Assembly (NCBI GenBank): GCA_028023455.1
Contig: JAQFVV010013384.1
Location: forward strand, 1 to 64,000
Source: Epiperipatus broadwayi
Taxonomy: Eukaryota; Onychophora; Udeonychophora; Euonychophora; Peripatidae
Length of the DNA stretch: 64,000 nt
Direction: 5' to 3'
Part shown: in pieces, positions 47,504 through 62,200 of the stretch
Position numbering within the stretch: the first letter of the stretch is position 1
Layout: each line of letters begins with the position of its first letter
Translations under genes and position numbers: made by a program
The notes under the pieces: generated by a model
Seen by the model: the letters and a program-made list of their open reading frames with translations, nothing else
What the model was told of the DNA's origin: nothing
Database searches by the model: none

Positions 47504-50500
47504 GGATATGGCAGGATAGGACAGACGCGGACAGGAGAAAGAAAAGAGGACAGGACAGGATAGGACAGGAGAGGAGAGGAGAAAACAGGACAGGAGAGGA
47601 CAGGACAGGAGAGGTCAGGAGAAGACAGGAGAGAACAGGAGAGGATAGGAGAGGAGAGGGGAAGACAGGATTGGACATAAGAAAACAGGAGAGGACAGGA
47701 GAGGACAGGAGATAACAAGAGAGGACAGTAGAGGTCAGGAAAAGAAAGGAGAGGACAGGAGAGGTCAGGAGAGGTTAGGAGAGGACAAGAAAACACAGGA
47801 GAGGAAAGGAAGAAACAGGAGAGGACAGGAGAGGACCGTGGAGGTCAGGAGAGGACAGAAGAGGATAGGAGAGGATGGAAGAAGACTGGAGAGGACCAGA
47901 GAGAACCGGAGAGGATGGGAGAGGACCAAAAAGAATGGGAGAATATGGGAGAGGACGGGAGAAGACCAGAGAGGACTGGAGAGGACAGGAGAGGACTAGA
48001 GAGGACAGGAGAAGAACATAGAGGACAGGAGAACATGGGAGAAAACGGGATGGGATGGGAGAGGACAGGAGAGGAAGGGAGAGTAAAGGAGAGAACAGAT
48101 GAGGACGGGAGAGTACAGGAGAGGACAGGAGAGGACCGGATAGGACAGCAGTGTACAAGAGAAGACAGGAGAAAACAGGAGAAAACAGCAGAACACAGGA
48201 GAGTTTACGAGAGGACAGGAGAAGACAGGAGAGGACAGGAGAGGGCAGGAGAAAACTGGAGAAGACAGGAGAGGACAGGAGAGGACCGGAGAGGACAGGA
48301 GAGAACCAGAAAGAACAGGAGAGGACAGGAGAAAATGAGAGAGCATGGGAGAGGACGGGAGAAAACAGGAAAGGACCAGAGAGGACGAGAGAAGAACGGA
48401 GAAGAGCAGAAAGGACAGGAGAGGATGAGAGAGGACAGCAAAGGACAGGAGAAAACAAAAGAGGACAGGAGAGGACAGGCGAGAACAGGAAAAAACAGGA
48501 ATGGACAGGACCGGAGAAGACAGGAAAGGACAGGAGGGGACAGGAGAGGACAGGAGGCAACAGGACGGAACAGGAGAGGACAGGAGAGGTCGGGATAGGA
48601 CAGGAGAAGGCAGGACAGGAGAAAAGAGGACAGGCCAGGAGAAGACAGACCAGGACAGGCAAGGACAGGACAGGAGAGGATAGGACCGGAGAGGACAGAC
48701 CCAGACAGGAGAGGAGAGGACAGGACAGTTTAGGACAAAAGAGGACAGGAGAAGAGAGGGCAGGTCAGCAGAGGTCAGGAGATGATAGGAGAGGACAGGA
48801 GAGGACAGGATAAAACAGGAGAAGACAGGGGGGACAAGAGAAAACAGGAGAGGATAGGAGAGAACAGGAGAAAACAGGAGATGACAGGAGAGAACAGTAG
48901 AGGACAGAAAAGGACAGGAGAGGACAGGAGAGGTCAGGAGAGGACAGGAGAGGATAGGACAGGACAGGAGAGGACAGACCAAGACAGGAGTGGACAGGGC
49001 AGAAGTGGATAAAACAGGAGAAGAAAGGATATGATAGGAGAGGACAGGAGAAGAGAGAAGAGAAGAGGACAGGCCAGGAGAGGACAGGAGAAAACAGAAA
49101 ACACAGGAGAGGACAGTTGAGGACAGATGAGGACAGTAGAGGACAGGATAGGACAGGACAGAAGAGGACAGGAGAGGACAGAAAACACAGGAGAGGACAG
49201 TAGAAGACAGATGAGGACAGGAGAGGACAGGATAGGACAGGAGAGGAAGGGAGAGGACCGAAGAGGACAGGAGAAGATCGGAGAGGACCGGAAAGGACCT
49301 GACAAAATTGGAGAGGATCGGAGAGGACCGGAAAGGAGGGGAGAGGACAGGAGAGGACAGGAGAGTACAGAAGAGGACTGGACAGGAGTGTACAGAAGAA
49401 AACAGACCAGGGCAGAAAAAGATAGGACAGGAGAGGACAGGACAGGACAGGTGAGAACAAGAGAGGACAGGACATGATAGGTTGGAACAGAAGGGGAGAG
49501 GACGGGAGAGGATGAAAGAGGACAAAAAGAGACAAGAGAGGAAAGGACAGGATAGGAGAAGTCAGGAGAGGACCAGAGAAAACCAGAGAGGACAGGAGGG
49601 GACAGGAGAGGACCAGAGAAGACCGGAGGGGACAGGAGAAGTACGGAGGGGACACGAGAGAACTGGAAAGGACAGGAGAGGTCTGGAAAAGATGAGAGAT
49701 GACCGGAGAGGACAGGAGAAAAACGGAAAAACTGGAGAAGACAGGAAAGTACAGTAAAAAACCAAAGAGGACAGGAGAGAACCGGATAGGACAGGAGAGT
49801 ACAGGAGAGGAGAGGAAAGGACAGGAGAAGACAGGAGAGGAGAGTAGAGGCGAGGACAGGAAAGGATTGGAGAGGACAGGAGAGGTCCAGAGAACACAGG
49901 AGAAGATACGAGAGGACAAAAGAGTACCGGAGAAGACCGGAGCTAGACCGGGGAGGACCGGAGAGGACCGGAGTGGACAGGAGACGACAGGACAAGACAG
50001 GAGAGGACAGGACAGGTCAGTAGAGGACAGACAGGACAGGACAGGAAGGAGAGGACAGGACAGGATAGGACCGAAGAGGACAGGAGAGGACCAGAGAGGA
50101 CCGGAGAGGACAGAAGAGGACATGAGTGGACCGAAGAGAACAGGAGAGGACTGGAGAGGACCGGAAAGGACAGGAGAGGACCGGATATGACAGGAGAGGA
50201 TGGGAGAGGACAGGAAAGGATGGGAGAAAACCGGAGAGGATGGGAGAATCCGGGAGAGGACAGGAGAGGACTGAAGTGGACCGGAGAGGACCGGAAAGGA
50301 CTGGAAAAGCCAGGAGAAGACCGGAGAGGACTGGAGAGGACCGGAGAGGACAGGAGAGGACTGGAGAGGACAGGAGAGGACGGGAGAGGATGGGATAAAT
50401 CAGGAGAGTACAGGAGGAGACAGGAGAAGACAGTGAAAAACAGGAGAGGACAGGAAAAACAGGAGAGTACAGAAGAGGACAAAAGAGAACAGGAGAGGAC

Positions 50501-53500
50501 AGCAGATGACAGACCAGGGCAGGAAAAGACAGGACAGGAGAGGAAAGGAGAGGACAGTACAGGAGAAGACAGATGAGGATAGGACAGGATAGGAGAGGAC
50601 AGACCAGTACAGGAGAGGACAGGACAGGAGAGGACAGCTGAGGATAGGACAGGATAGGATAGGTAAGGACAGGAGGGGACAGGAGAAGACAGGAGAGAAT
50701 AGGACAGGACAGGACAAAACAGACAAGGACAGGATAAGACAGGACAGGAAAAAATAGAACAGGAGAGGACAGGATATGATAGGAGAAGAGAGGACAGCAC
50801 AAGGGAGGACAGGACAGGAGAGGAGAGGACAGAACAGGACCAGACAGGAGAGGACAGACCAGGACAGGACAGGAGAGGATCGGAGAGGACAGGAGAAGAC
50901 AGGAGAGGACCGGGGAAGACAGGAGAAAACAGGAGAGGATGGAAGAGGACTGGAGAGGACCAGAGAAAACCGGCGAGGATGGGAGAGGACCGAAAAGAAC
51001 GGAAGAGTATGGGAAAAAATGGGAGAGAACCAGAGAAAACAGGAGAACACAGGAGAGTTTAGGAGAGGACAGGAGAGGACAAGAGAGGAACGGAGAAAAC
51101 CAGAGAGGATGGGAGAGAACAGGAGAAAATGAGAGAGGATGGGAGAGGACAGGAGAAAACAGGAAAGGACCAGAGAGGACAGGAGAGGACCGGAGAAGAC
51201 CAGAGAGGATAGGAGAGGATGAGAGAGGACAGCAGAGGACAGGAGAAAACAGGAGAGGACAAAAGAGGACAGGAAAAAACAGGAAAGGACAGGACCGGAG
51301 AAAACAGGAAAGGACAGGAGGGGACAGGAGGGGACAGGAGAGGACAAAAGAGGACAGGCCAGGAAAGGTTAGTACCGGAGAATACAGACCCAGACAGGAG
51401 AGGACAAAACAGGAGAGAAGGGGACAGGACAGTTTAGGACAAATAAGGACAGGAGAGGAGAGGGCAGGACAGGAGAGGATATGACAGGAGAGGTCAGGAG
51501 AGGACAGAAGAAGACAGGAGGGGACAAAAGAAAACAGAAGAGGACAGGAGAGAACAGGAGAGGACAGGAGATGACAGGAGACAACAGGAGAGAACAGGAA
51601 AAAACAGCAGAGAACAGGAGAGGACAGGAGAGGACACAAGAGGACAAGAGAGAACAGGAAAGGACAGGAGAGTACAGGAGAGGACAAGAGAAGACAGGAG
51701 AGGACAGAACAGGACAGGAGAGGACAGGACAGGACAGGTGAGGACAGGAGAGGACAGGACATGATAGGTCAGGACAGGAGAGGAGAGGCCAAGAGAGGAC
51801 GGGAGGGGAAGGGAAAGGAGAGGACAGGATAGATGACAGGAGAAGACAGGACAGGAGAAAATAGGACAGGACAGGAGAGTAAAGGAGAGGACAGAACAGG
51901 AGAGGACAGACCAGGATAAGACAGGACAGGAGAGGACAGACCAGGACAGGAGAGAACAAACCAGGATAAGACAGGATAGGATAGGAGAACACAGGAGAGA
52001 ACATGAGAGAACAAGAGAGAACAGGAGAGGACAGGAGAGGACAGGCAAGAACAAGAGAGGACAGGAGAGAACAGTGGAGGAAAGGAGAGGACAAGAGAGG
52101 ACAGGGGAGGAAAGGAGAGGACAAGAGAGGACGGGAGAACACAGGACAGGAGAGGACAGGAAAAAAGAGGACAGGACAAAAGAGGAAAGACTAGGACAGG
52201 AGATGACAGACCAGTACAGAAAAGGACAGACCAGGATAGGAGAGAAGAGACCAGGACAGGACAGGAGAAAAGAGGATGGGACAGGAGAGGACAGGATAGA
52301 AGAGGATAGGGGAAAACAAGAAAGGAGGGGAGAGGATGGGAGAAAAGTAAAGAGGACGGGAGAAAGTCGGAGAGGATAGGAGAGGACTTGAGAAGACATG
52401 AGAGGACCGGAGAGGTCGGCGAGGACAGGAAAGGACCGGAGAAGATTAGAGAGGACAGGAGAGGACCGTAGAAGACCGGAGAGGACAGGGAAGGACAGGA
52501 GAGGACCGGAGAAGACTGGAGAGGACCGGAGAGGACAGGAGACGACAGGAGAGGACAGGAGACGACAGGAGAGGACTGGAGAGGACAGGAAAAAACCTGA
52601 GAGGTCAGGAGAGGACCAGAGAGGACAGGAGAAGACCGGAGAGGACCGGAGAGGATAGGAGAGGACAGGAGAAAACCGGAGAAGACAGGAGAAAAGCGGA
52701 GAGAACAGGAGAGGACACAAGAGGACAGGAGAGATCAGACCAGGACAGGAGAACACAGGACAGGACAGGAGACGACAGAACAGGGGAGGACAGGACAGGA
52801 ACGGACAGGACAAGTGAGGAGAGCACAAGATAGGAGAAGACAGGAGAAAACAAGACAGGAGAGGACAGGACAGGACAGACCAGGACAAAAGAGGACAGGA
52901 CAAAAGAGGACAGACCAAAATAGGAAAGGACAGGACAGGAGAGGACAGCCCAGGATAGGACAGGATAGAATAGGAAAGGACAGGAGGGTACAGGAGAGGA
53001 CAGGAGAGGATAGGACAGGACAGAAGAGGACAGACAAGGACAGGAGAGGACAGCACAGGAGAAGATAAAACAGGAGAAAACAGGATATAATAGGAGAGGA
53101 GAAAAAAGGACAGGACAGGAGAGAACAGGAGAGGACAGAATAAGACCAGAGAGGTAAGGAGAGGATGATAGAGCACAGTAGAGGACAGGAGAAAACAGGA
53201 GAGAACAGGAAAGGACAGGAAAGGACAGGAGAGGACAGGAAAGGACAGGAGAGGACAGGAGGGGACAGGAGAGGACAGGAGAGGACAGGAGAGGACAGGA
53301 TAGGACAGGAGAGGACAGAAGAGGACAGGAGAGGAGAGGACAGGAGAAAACAGACCAGGACAGGAAAGGACAGGACCGGAGAGGATAGGACAGGAGAGGA
53401 CAAAACAGGAGAGGAGAAAACAGGACAGGGTAGGACAGGAGAGGACAGGAGAAAAGAGGGCAGGACAGGAGAGGACATGACAGGAGAGGTCAGGAGATGA

Positions 53501-56219
53501 CAGGAGAGGACAGGAGAAAACAGGAGAAGACAGGAGAAAACAGGAGAAGACAAGACAAAACAGGAGAGGACAGGAGAGAACAGGAGATGACAGGAGAGAA
53601 CCGGAGAGGACATAAAAGGACATGAGAGAACAGGAGAGGATAGAACAGAACAGGAGAGGACTGACCAGGACAGGAGAGGACAGGACAGAAGAGGATAAAA
53701 CAGGAGAAGACAGGATATGATAGGAGAGGACAGGAGAAGCGAGAAGAAAAGAGGACAGGACAGGAGAAAACAGGAGAGGACATAAAAGACAGGAGAAAAC
53801 AGTAGAAAACAGATGAGGACAGGAGAGGACCGCAGAAGTCATGAGAGGACAGGAGAGGACAGGAGAGGTCAGGCGAGGACAGGAAAAGACAAAACAGGAG
53901 AAAACAGGAGAAAACCAGAGAGGACAGGAGAGGACTGGAAAGAACAGGAGAGGACCGGAAAGGACAGGAAAGGACCATAGATGACAAGAGAGGATGAGAG
54001 AAAAACGGAGAGGACAGGAGAGGAAAGGAGAAAACAGGAGAGGACAGGAGAGGACACGAGAGGACAGAAGTGGACAAAAGAGGAAAGGAGAGGAAAGGAA
54101 AAGACAGGACAGGAGAGGACAGGAGAGGATAGCAAAAAAAAGAACAGGACAGGACAGGAGAGGATGGGAGAGGATGGGAGAAGAGGGGAGAGGACGAGAG
54201 AGAATGGGAGAGGACGGGAGACGACAGGAGAGGACAGGAGACGACAGGAGAAGACTGGAGAGGACAGGAAAAAACCTGAGAGGTCAGGAGAGGACCAGAG
54301 AGGACAGGAGAAGACCGGAAAGGACCGGAGGGGATAGGAGAGGACAGGAGAAAACCGGAAAAGACAGGAGAAAAGCGGAGAGAACAGGAGAGGACACAAG
54401 AGGACAGGAGAGATCAGACCAGGACAGGAGAACACAGGACAGGACAGGAGACAACAGAACAGGGGAGGACAGGACAGGAACAGACAGGACAAGCGAGGAG
54501 AGCACAGGATAGGAGAAGACAAAAGAAAACAAGACAGGAAAGGACAGGACAGGACAGACCAGGACAAAAGAGGACAGGACAAAAGAGGACAGACCAGGAC
54601 AGGAAAGGACAGGACAGGAGAGGACAGCCCAGGATAGGACAGGATAGGATAGGAAAGGACAGGAGGGTACAGGAGAGGACAGGAGAGTATAGGACAGGAC
54701 AGAAGAGGACAGACAAGGGCAGGAGAGGACAGGACAGGAGAAGATAAAACAGGAGAGGACAGGATATAATAGAAGAGGAGAAAAAAGGACAGGACAGGAG
54801 AGAACATGAGAGGACAGGAGAGGACAGGATAAGACCAGAGAGGTAAGGAGAGGATGATAGAGCACAGTAGAGGACAGGAGAAAACAGGAGAGGACAGGAG
54901 AAAACAGGAGAGGACAGGAAAGGACAGGAAAAAACAGGAGAGGACAGGAAAGGACAGGAGATGACAGGAGTGGACAGGAGGGGACAAAAGAGGACAGGAG
55001 AGGACAGCATAGGACAGGAGAGGACAGAAGAGGGCAGGACATGAGAGGACAGGAGAAAACAGACCAGGACAGGAAAGGACAGGACCGGAGAGGATAGGAC
55101 AGGAGAGGACAAAACAGGAGAGGAGAAAACAGGACAGGGTAGGACAGGAGAGGACAGGAGAGGAGAGGGCAGGACAGGAGAGGACATGACAGGAGAGGTC
55201 AGGAGATGACAGGAGAGGACAGGAGAGGACAGGAGAAGACAGGAGAAGACAGGAGAAGACAAGACAAAACAGGAGAGGACAGGAGAGAACAGGAGATGAC
55301 AGGAGAGGACCGGAGAGGACATAAAAGGACAGGAGAGGATAGGACAGAACAGGAGAGGACTGACCAGGACAGGAGAGGACAGGACAGAAGAGCATAAAAC
55401 AGGAGAAGACAGGATATGACAGGAGAGGACAGGAGAAGCGAGAAGAAAAGAGGACAGGACAGGAGAAAACAGGAGAGGACAGAAAAGACAGGAGAAAACA
55501 GTAGAGGACAGATGAGGACAGGAGAGGACCACAGAAGTCATGAGAGGACAGGAGAGGACAGGAGAGGTCAGGCGAGGACAGGAAAAGACAAAACAGGTGA
55601 AAACAGGAGAAAACCAGAGAAAACAGGAGAGGACTGGAGAGAACAGGAGAGGACCGGAAAGGACAGGAAAGGACCACAGATGACAAGAGGAGACGAGAGA
55701 GGAACGGAGATGACAGGAGAGGAAAGGAGAAAACAGGAGAGGACAGGAGAGGACACGAGAGGACAGAAGTGGACAAAAGAGGAAAGGAGAGGAAAGGAAA
55801 AGACAGGACAGGAGAGGACAGGAGAGGATAGCAAAAAAGAGAACAGGACAGGACAGGAGAGGATGGGAGAGGATGGGAGAAGAGGGGAGAGGACGAGAGA
55901 GAACGGGAGAGGACAGGAGAGGACAGGAGTGGACAGGAGAGGATGGGAGAAGATGGGAGAAGACCGGAGAAGACTGGAGAGAACTGGAGAACACAGGAAA
56001 GGACAGAAGAGGACAAGAGAAGACAAGAGAGGACCGGAGAGGCCAGGAGAAGACCAGAGAGAACCGGAGAAAAGAGGACAGGACAGGAGAGGAGAGGACA
56101 GTATAAAACATGACAGGAGAGGACAGAACAGGACAGGAGAAAGCAGGAGATGACAGGACAGGACAGGAGAGGACAGGACATGAGAAAACAGACCAGGACA
56201 GGGAAGACAGGACATGAGA
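47504..56219 (+). repeat. Higher-order satellite block 3 (about 8.7 kb)
   Basis: Markers at 47504, 47661, 48146 and 49939. The first 2.5 kb is near-identical in text to block 2. The extra length relative to block 2 lies after about 52.4 kb and seems to contain an internal duplication: similar text is seen around 52.6-53.8 and 54.3-55.5 kb. Confidence 0.6.
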
Positions 56220-59200
56220 GGATATGGCAGGATAGGAGAGACACGGACAGGAGAAAAGAAAAGAGAACAGGACAGGAGAGGAGAGGAGAAAACAGGACAG
56301 GAGAGGAAAGGACAGGAGAGGTCAGGAGAGGACAGGAGAGAACAAGAGAGAATAGGAGAGGAGAGGGGAAGACAGGATTGGACATGAGAAAACAGGAGAC
56401 GACAGGAGAGGACAGGAGATAACAACAGAAAACAGTAGAGGTCAGTAATAAAAGGAGAGGACAGGAGAGGTCAGGAGAGGTTAGGAGAGGACATGAGAAC
56501 ACAGGAGAGGAAAGGAAGAAACAGGAGAGGACAGGAGAGAACCGTGGAGGACAGGAGAGGACAGAAGAGGACAGGAGAGGATGGGAGAGGATGGAAGAGG
56601 ACTGGAGAAAACCAGAGAGAACCGGAGAGGATGGGAGAGGACCAAAGAGAATGGGAGAGTATGGGAGAAGATGGGAGAAGACTGGAGAGGACTGGAGAAG
56701 ACAGGAGAGGACTAGAGAGGACAGGAGAAGAATGTAGAGAACAGGAGAACATGGGAGAAAATGGGATGGGACGGGAGGAGACGAGAGAGGACGAGAGAGG
56801 ATGGGAGAGTACAGGAGAGGACAGACGAGGCCGGGAGAGTACAGGAGAGGACAGGAGAGGACCGGATAGGACAGCAGTGTACAAGAGAGGACAGGAGAAA
56901 ACAGGAGAAAACATGAGAACACAGGAGAGTTTAGGAGAGGACAGGAGAAGACAGGAGAAAACAGGAGAGGGCAGGAGAAGACCGGAGAAGACAGGAGAAA
57001 ACCGAGAGGACAGGAGAGAACCGGAAAGGACAGGAGAGGACAGGAGAAAATGAGAGAGGATGGGAGAGGATGGGAGAAACAGGGAAAGGACCAGAGAGGA
57101 TGGGAGAGGAACGGAGAAGACCAGAGAGGACAGGAGAGGATGAGAGAGGACAGCAGAGGACAGGAGAAAACAGGAGAGGACAGGAGAGGACAGGAGAGGA
57201 CAGGAAAGGACAGGAATGGACAGGACTGGAGAAGACAGGAAAGGACAGGAGGGGACAGCAGAGGACAGGAGGCAACAGGACGGGACAGGAGAGGACAGGA
57301 GAGGTCAGGATAGGACAGGAGAAGACAGGACAGGAGAGGAGAGGACAGGACAGGAGAGGACAGACCAGGACAGGCAAGGACAGGACAAGAGAGGATAGGA
57401 CTGGAGAGGACAGACCCGGACAAGAGAGGTGAGGACAGGACAGTTTAGGACAAAAGAGGACAGGAGAGAAGAGTGCAGGACAGGAGAGGTCAGGAGATGA
57501 CAGGAGAGGACAGGAGAGGACAGGATAGGACAGGAGAAGACAGGGGGACAAGAGAAAACAGGAGAGGATAGGAGAGAACAGGAGAAAACAGGAGATGACA
57601 GGAGAGGACAGAAAAAAACAGGAGAGGACAGGAGAAGATAAAACAGGACAGGAGAGGACAGACCAAGACAGGAGTGGACAGGGCAGAAGAGGATAAAACA
57701 GGAGAAGAAAGGATATGATAGGAGAGGACAGGAGAAGAGAGAAGAAAAGAGGACAGGACAGGAGAGGACAGGAGAGGACAGAAAACACAGGAGAGGACAG
57801 TAGAGGACAGATGAGGACAGTAGAGGACAGGATAGGACAGGAGAGGACAGGAGAGAACAGGAGAGGACAGAAGCAGAGAGGAGAGGACAGCAGAAGTCAT
57901 GAGAAAATAGGAGAGGACAGGAGAGGTCAGGCAAGGACAGGAAAGGACCGGACAGGAGAGGACAGGAGAAAACCAGAGAGAACCGGAGTGGACCGGAGAA
58001 CACAGGAGATTACCGGAGCAGACAGGAGAAGACATGAGACGACACACGAGGACAGGAAAAGACAGGAGAACACAGGATAGGACAAACCAGGACAGGGCAA
58101 ATGAGGACAGGAGAGGATGGAAGAGGACAGGAGAAGACAGGAGAGGACAGGAGATGATGGGAGAGGACGGGAGAGGATGGGAGAGGACTGGAGAGTGTGG
58201 GAGAAGATGCGATAGGAGGCAGAGAATGGAAGAGGATGAGTGAAAATGGGAGAGGACAGGAGAGGACCGAAGAGGACAGGAGAATATCGGAGAGGAACTG
58301 AGAAAATTGGAGAGGATCGGAGAGGACCGGAAACAATCGGAAAGGACAGGAGAGGATGGGAGAGGACAGGACATGAGAGTACAGGAGAGGACAGGACAGG
58401 AGTGTACAGAAGAAAACAGACCAGGGCAGGAGAGGACAAAACAGGACAGGAGAGGACAGGACAGGACAGGTGAGGACAGAAGAGGACAGGACATTATAGG
58501 ATGGAACAGGAGGGGAGAGGATGGGAGAGGACGAAAGAGGACAAAAGAGGACGAGAGAGGAGAGGACAGGATAGGAGAAGTCGGGAGAAGATCAGAGAAA
58601 ACCAGAGAAGACAGGAGAGGACAGGAGAAGATCGGAGGGGACACGAGAGGACTGGAAAGGACAGGAGCGGTCTGGAAAAGACAAGAGACAACCGGAGAGG
58701 ACAGGAGAGGACCGCAAAAAACTGGAGAGGACAGGAGAGGACATTTGAAAATCGAAGAGGACAGGAGAGGACCGGATAGGACAGGAGAGTACAGGAGAAA
58801 ACAGGAGAGGACAGAAGAAGACAGGAGAGGAGAGTAGAGGCAAAGACAGGAGAGGATCGGTGAAAACAGGAGAGGTCCGGAGAAGACAGGAAAAGACAAG
58901 AGAAGACAGGAGAAAACACGAGGGGACAGGAGAAGACCGGAGAAGACCGGAGCTAGACCGGGGAGAACCGGAGAGGACCCGAGTGGACAGGAGTGGACAG
59001 GAGAAAACAGGACAAGACAGGAGAGGTCAGGACAGGACAGTAGAGGACAGACCAGGACAGGACAGGAAGGAGAGGACAGGAAGGAGAGGACAGGAGCGGA
59101 CAGGACAGGATAGGACAGAAGAGGACAGGAGAGGACCGGAGAGAACCGGAGAAAACAGAAGAAACCATGAGTGGACCGGAGAGGACAGGAGAAGGCTGGA

Positions 59201-62200
59201 GAAAACAGGAGAGGACCAGAGAAAACAGGAGAGAACCAGAGAGGACAGGAGAAGATGGGAGAAAACAGGAGAAAATGGGAGAGGACCGCAGAGAATGGGA
59301 GAGTATGGGAGAAGATGGGAAAGGACTGGAGAGGACCGGAGAGGACCAGAAAACACTGGCAAAGACAGGAGGGAACCGGAGAGGACCGGAGAGGACAGGA
59401 GAGGACCGGAGAGGACAGGAGAGGACGGGAGAAGATGAGAGAGGACTGGACAGGACAGGAGAGTACAGGAGAGGACAGGAGAGAGGAGAAGACAGTTAAA
59501 AACAGGAGAGGACAGGAGAGAACACAAGAGGACAGGAGAGGACAGGAAAGAACAGGAGAGTACAGCAGAGGACAAGAGAGAACAGGAGAGAACAGGAGAG
59601 GACAGACCAGGGCAGGAGAGGACAGGACAGGAGAACACAGGAGAGGACAGAACAGGAGAAGACAGATGAGGATAGGACAGGATAGGAGAGGACAGACCAG
59701 TACAGGAGAGGACAGGACAGGAGACAACAGCCCAGGATAGGACAGGATAGGATAGGTGAGGACAGGAGTGGACAGGAGAGGACAGGAAAGAATAGGACAG
59801 GACAGGAGAGGACATATCAGGACAAGAGAGGACAGGACAGGAAAAATAGGACAGGAGAGGACAGGATATGATAGGAGAAGAGAGGACAGCACATGGAAGG
59901 ACAGGACAGGAGAGAAGAGGATAGGACAGGACAAGACAGGAGAGGACAGACCAGGACAGGACAGGAGAGAATCGGAGAGGACAGGAGAAGACAGGAGAGA
60001 ACAGAAGAGGACCGGGGAGGACAGGAGAGGACTGGAGAGGACCAGAGAGAACCGGAGAGGATGGGAGAGGACTGGAAAAAACGGGAGATTATGGGAAAGG
60101 ACCGGAGAGGACTGGAGAGGACAGAAGAGGACCGGAGGAGACTGGAGAGGACAGGAGAGGAATGTAGAGGACGGGAGAATGTGGGAGAAGATAGGACGGG
60201 ACAGGAGAGGACGTGAGAGGACGGGAGAACATGGGAGAATACAGGAGAGGACAGGCAAAAACGGGAGAGAACAGGAGAGTACAGGAGAGGACAGGAGAGG
60301 ACCGGATAGGACAGCAGTGTACAAGAGAGGACAGGAGACAACAGGAAAAAACAGGAGAACACAGGAGAGTTTACGAGAGGACAGGAGAAGACAGGCATTG
60401 ACAGGAGAAAACCGGAGAAGACAGGAGTAGACCGGAGCAGACCGGAGAAAATAGGAGAGGACTGGAGAGGACCAGAGAGGATGGGAGAGGACAGGAGAAA
60501 ATGAGAGAGGATGGGAGAGGACAGGAGAGAACAGGAATAAAAACAGAGAGGACGGGAGAAGACCGGAGAAGACCAGAGATGACAGGAGAGGATGAGAGAG
60601 GACAGCAGAGGACAGGAGAAAACAGGAGAGGACAGGAAAGGACAGGAAAGGACAGAATTGAAGAGGAAAGGAAAGGACAGGAGGGGACAGGAGAGGACAG
60701 GAGGGGGCAGGAGGGGACAGGAGAGGACAGGAGAAATCAGGATAGGACAGGAAGGGACAGGACAAAATATGACAGGACAGGAGAGGACAGGGCAGGAAAG
60801 GATAGGACCAGAGAGGACAGACCCAGACAGGAGAGGACAAAACAGGAGAGGAGAGGACAGGACAGTTTAGGACAAAAGAGGACAGGAGAGGAGAGGGCAG
60901 GACAGGAGAAGATATGACAGGAGAGGTCAGGAGATGACAGGAAAGGACAGGACAGGAGAGAAGACAGGAGGGGACAAGAGAAAACAGGAGAGGACAGGAG
61001 ACAACAGGAAAGGACAGGAGATGACAGGAGAGGACAGGAGAGGACAGGAGAGAACAGGAAAGGACAGGAGAAGACACAAGAGGACAAGAGAGGACAGGAA
61101 AGGACAGGAGAGTACAGGAGAGGACAAGAGAGGACAGGAGAAAACAGAACAGGACAAGAGAGGACAGGACAGGTGAGGACAGCAGAGGACAGGACATGAT
61201 AGGATGGGACAGGAACGGAGAGGCCGGGAGAGGGCAGGAGGGGTTGGGAGAGGAGAGGACAGGATAGAAGCCAGGAGAGGACAGGACAGGAGAGGATAGG
61301 ACAGGAGAGGAAAGGAGAGGACAGGAGAGGACAGACCAGGATAAGACAGGACAGGAGAGGACAGACCAGGACAGGAGAGGACAGGACAGGAGAGAACAAA
61401 CCAGGATAAGACAGGATAGGATGGTAGAGGACAGGAGAAAACATGAGAGGACAGGAGAGAACAGGAGAGGACAGGAGAGGACAGGCGAGAACAGGAGAGG
61501 ACAGGAGAGGAAAGGAGAGATCAAGAGAGGACAGGAGAAGACAGGACAGGAGAGGACAGGAAAAGAGAGGACAGGACAAAAGAGGAAAGACCAGGACAGA
61601 AGATGACAGACCAGTACAGGAAAGGACAGACCAGGATAGGAGAGAACAGACCAGGACAGGAGAGGACAAAAGAAAACCGGAGAGGACAGGAGAGGACAGG
61701 AGAGGACTTGAGCAGACCGGAGAGGAAAGGAGAGGACCAGAGAGGACTGGAGAGGACAGAAGAGGACAGGAGAATATGAGAGAGGATGGGAGAGGACAGA
61801 AAGGACAGCTGAGGACAGGAGAAAACAGGCAAGGACAGGAAAGGACAGGACCGGAGAGGACAGGAAAGGACAGGACCGGAGAGGACAGGAAAGGACAGGA
61901 GAGGACAGACCAGGACAGGAGAGGACAGAACAAAAGAGGATAGGACCTAAGAGGACAGATCCAGACAGGAGAGGACATAACAAAAGAGGAGTTGACAGGA
62001 CAGGTTAGGGCAAAAGAGGACAGGAGAGGAGAGGGCAGGACAGGAGAGGATATGACAGGAGAGGTCAGGAGATGACAGGAGACAACAGGATAGGACAGGA
62101 GAAGACAGGGGAACAAGAGAAAACAGGAGAGGACAGGAGATAACAGGAGAGGACTGGAGAGGACAGGAGAGGTCAGGAGAAAACAGGAAAGAATAGGACA

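Noticed and set aside
57490-61983. A minus-strand open frame of about 1,497 codons (and others of 700-1,184 codons in 28891-63600).
   Set aside because: The decamer unit has no stop in any frame, so length says nothing. All frames give the same Ser/Pro/Leu/Cys decapeptide, and there is no domain, signal or codon-level constraint.
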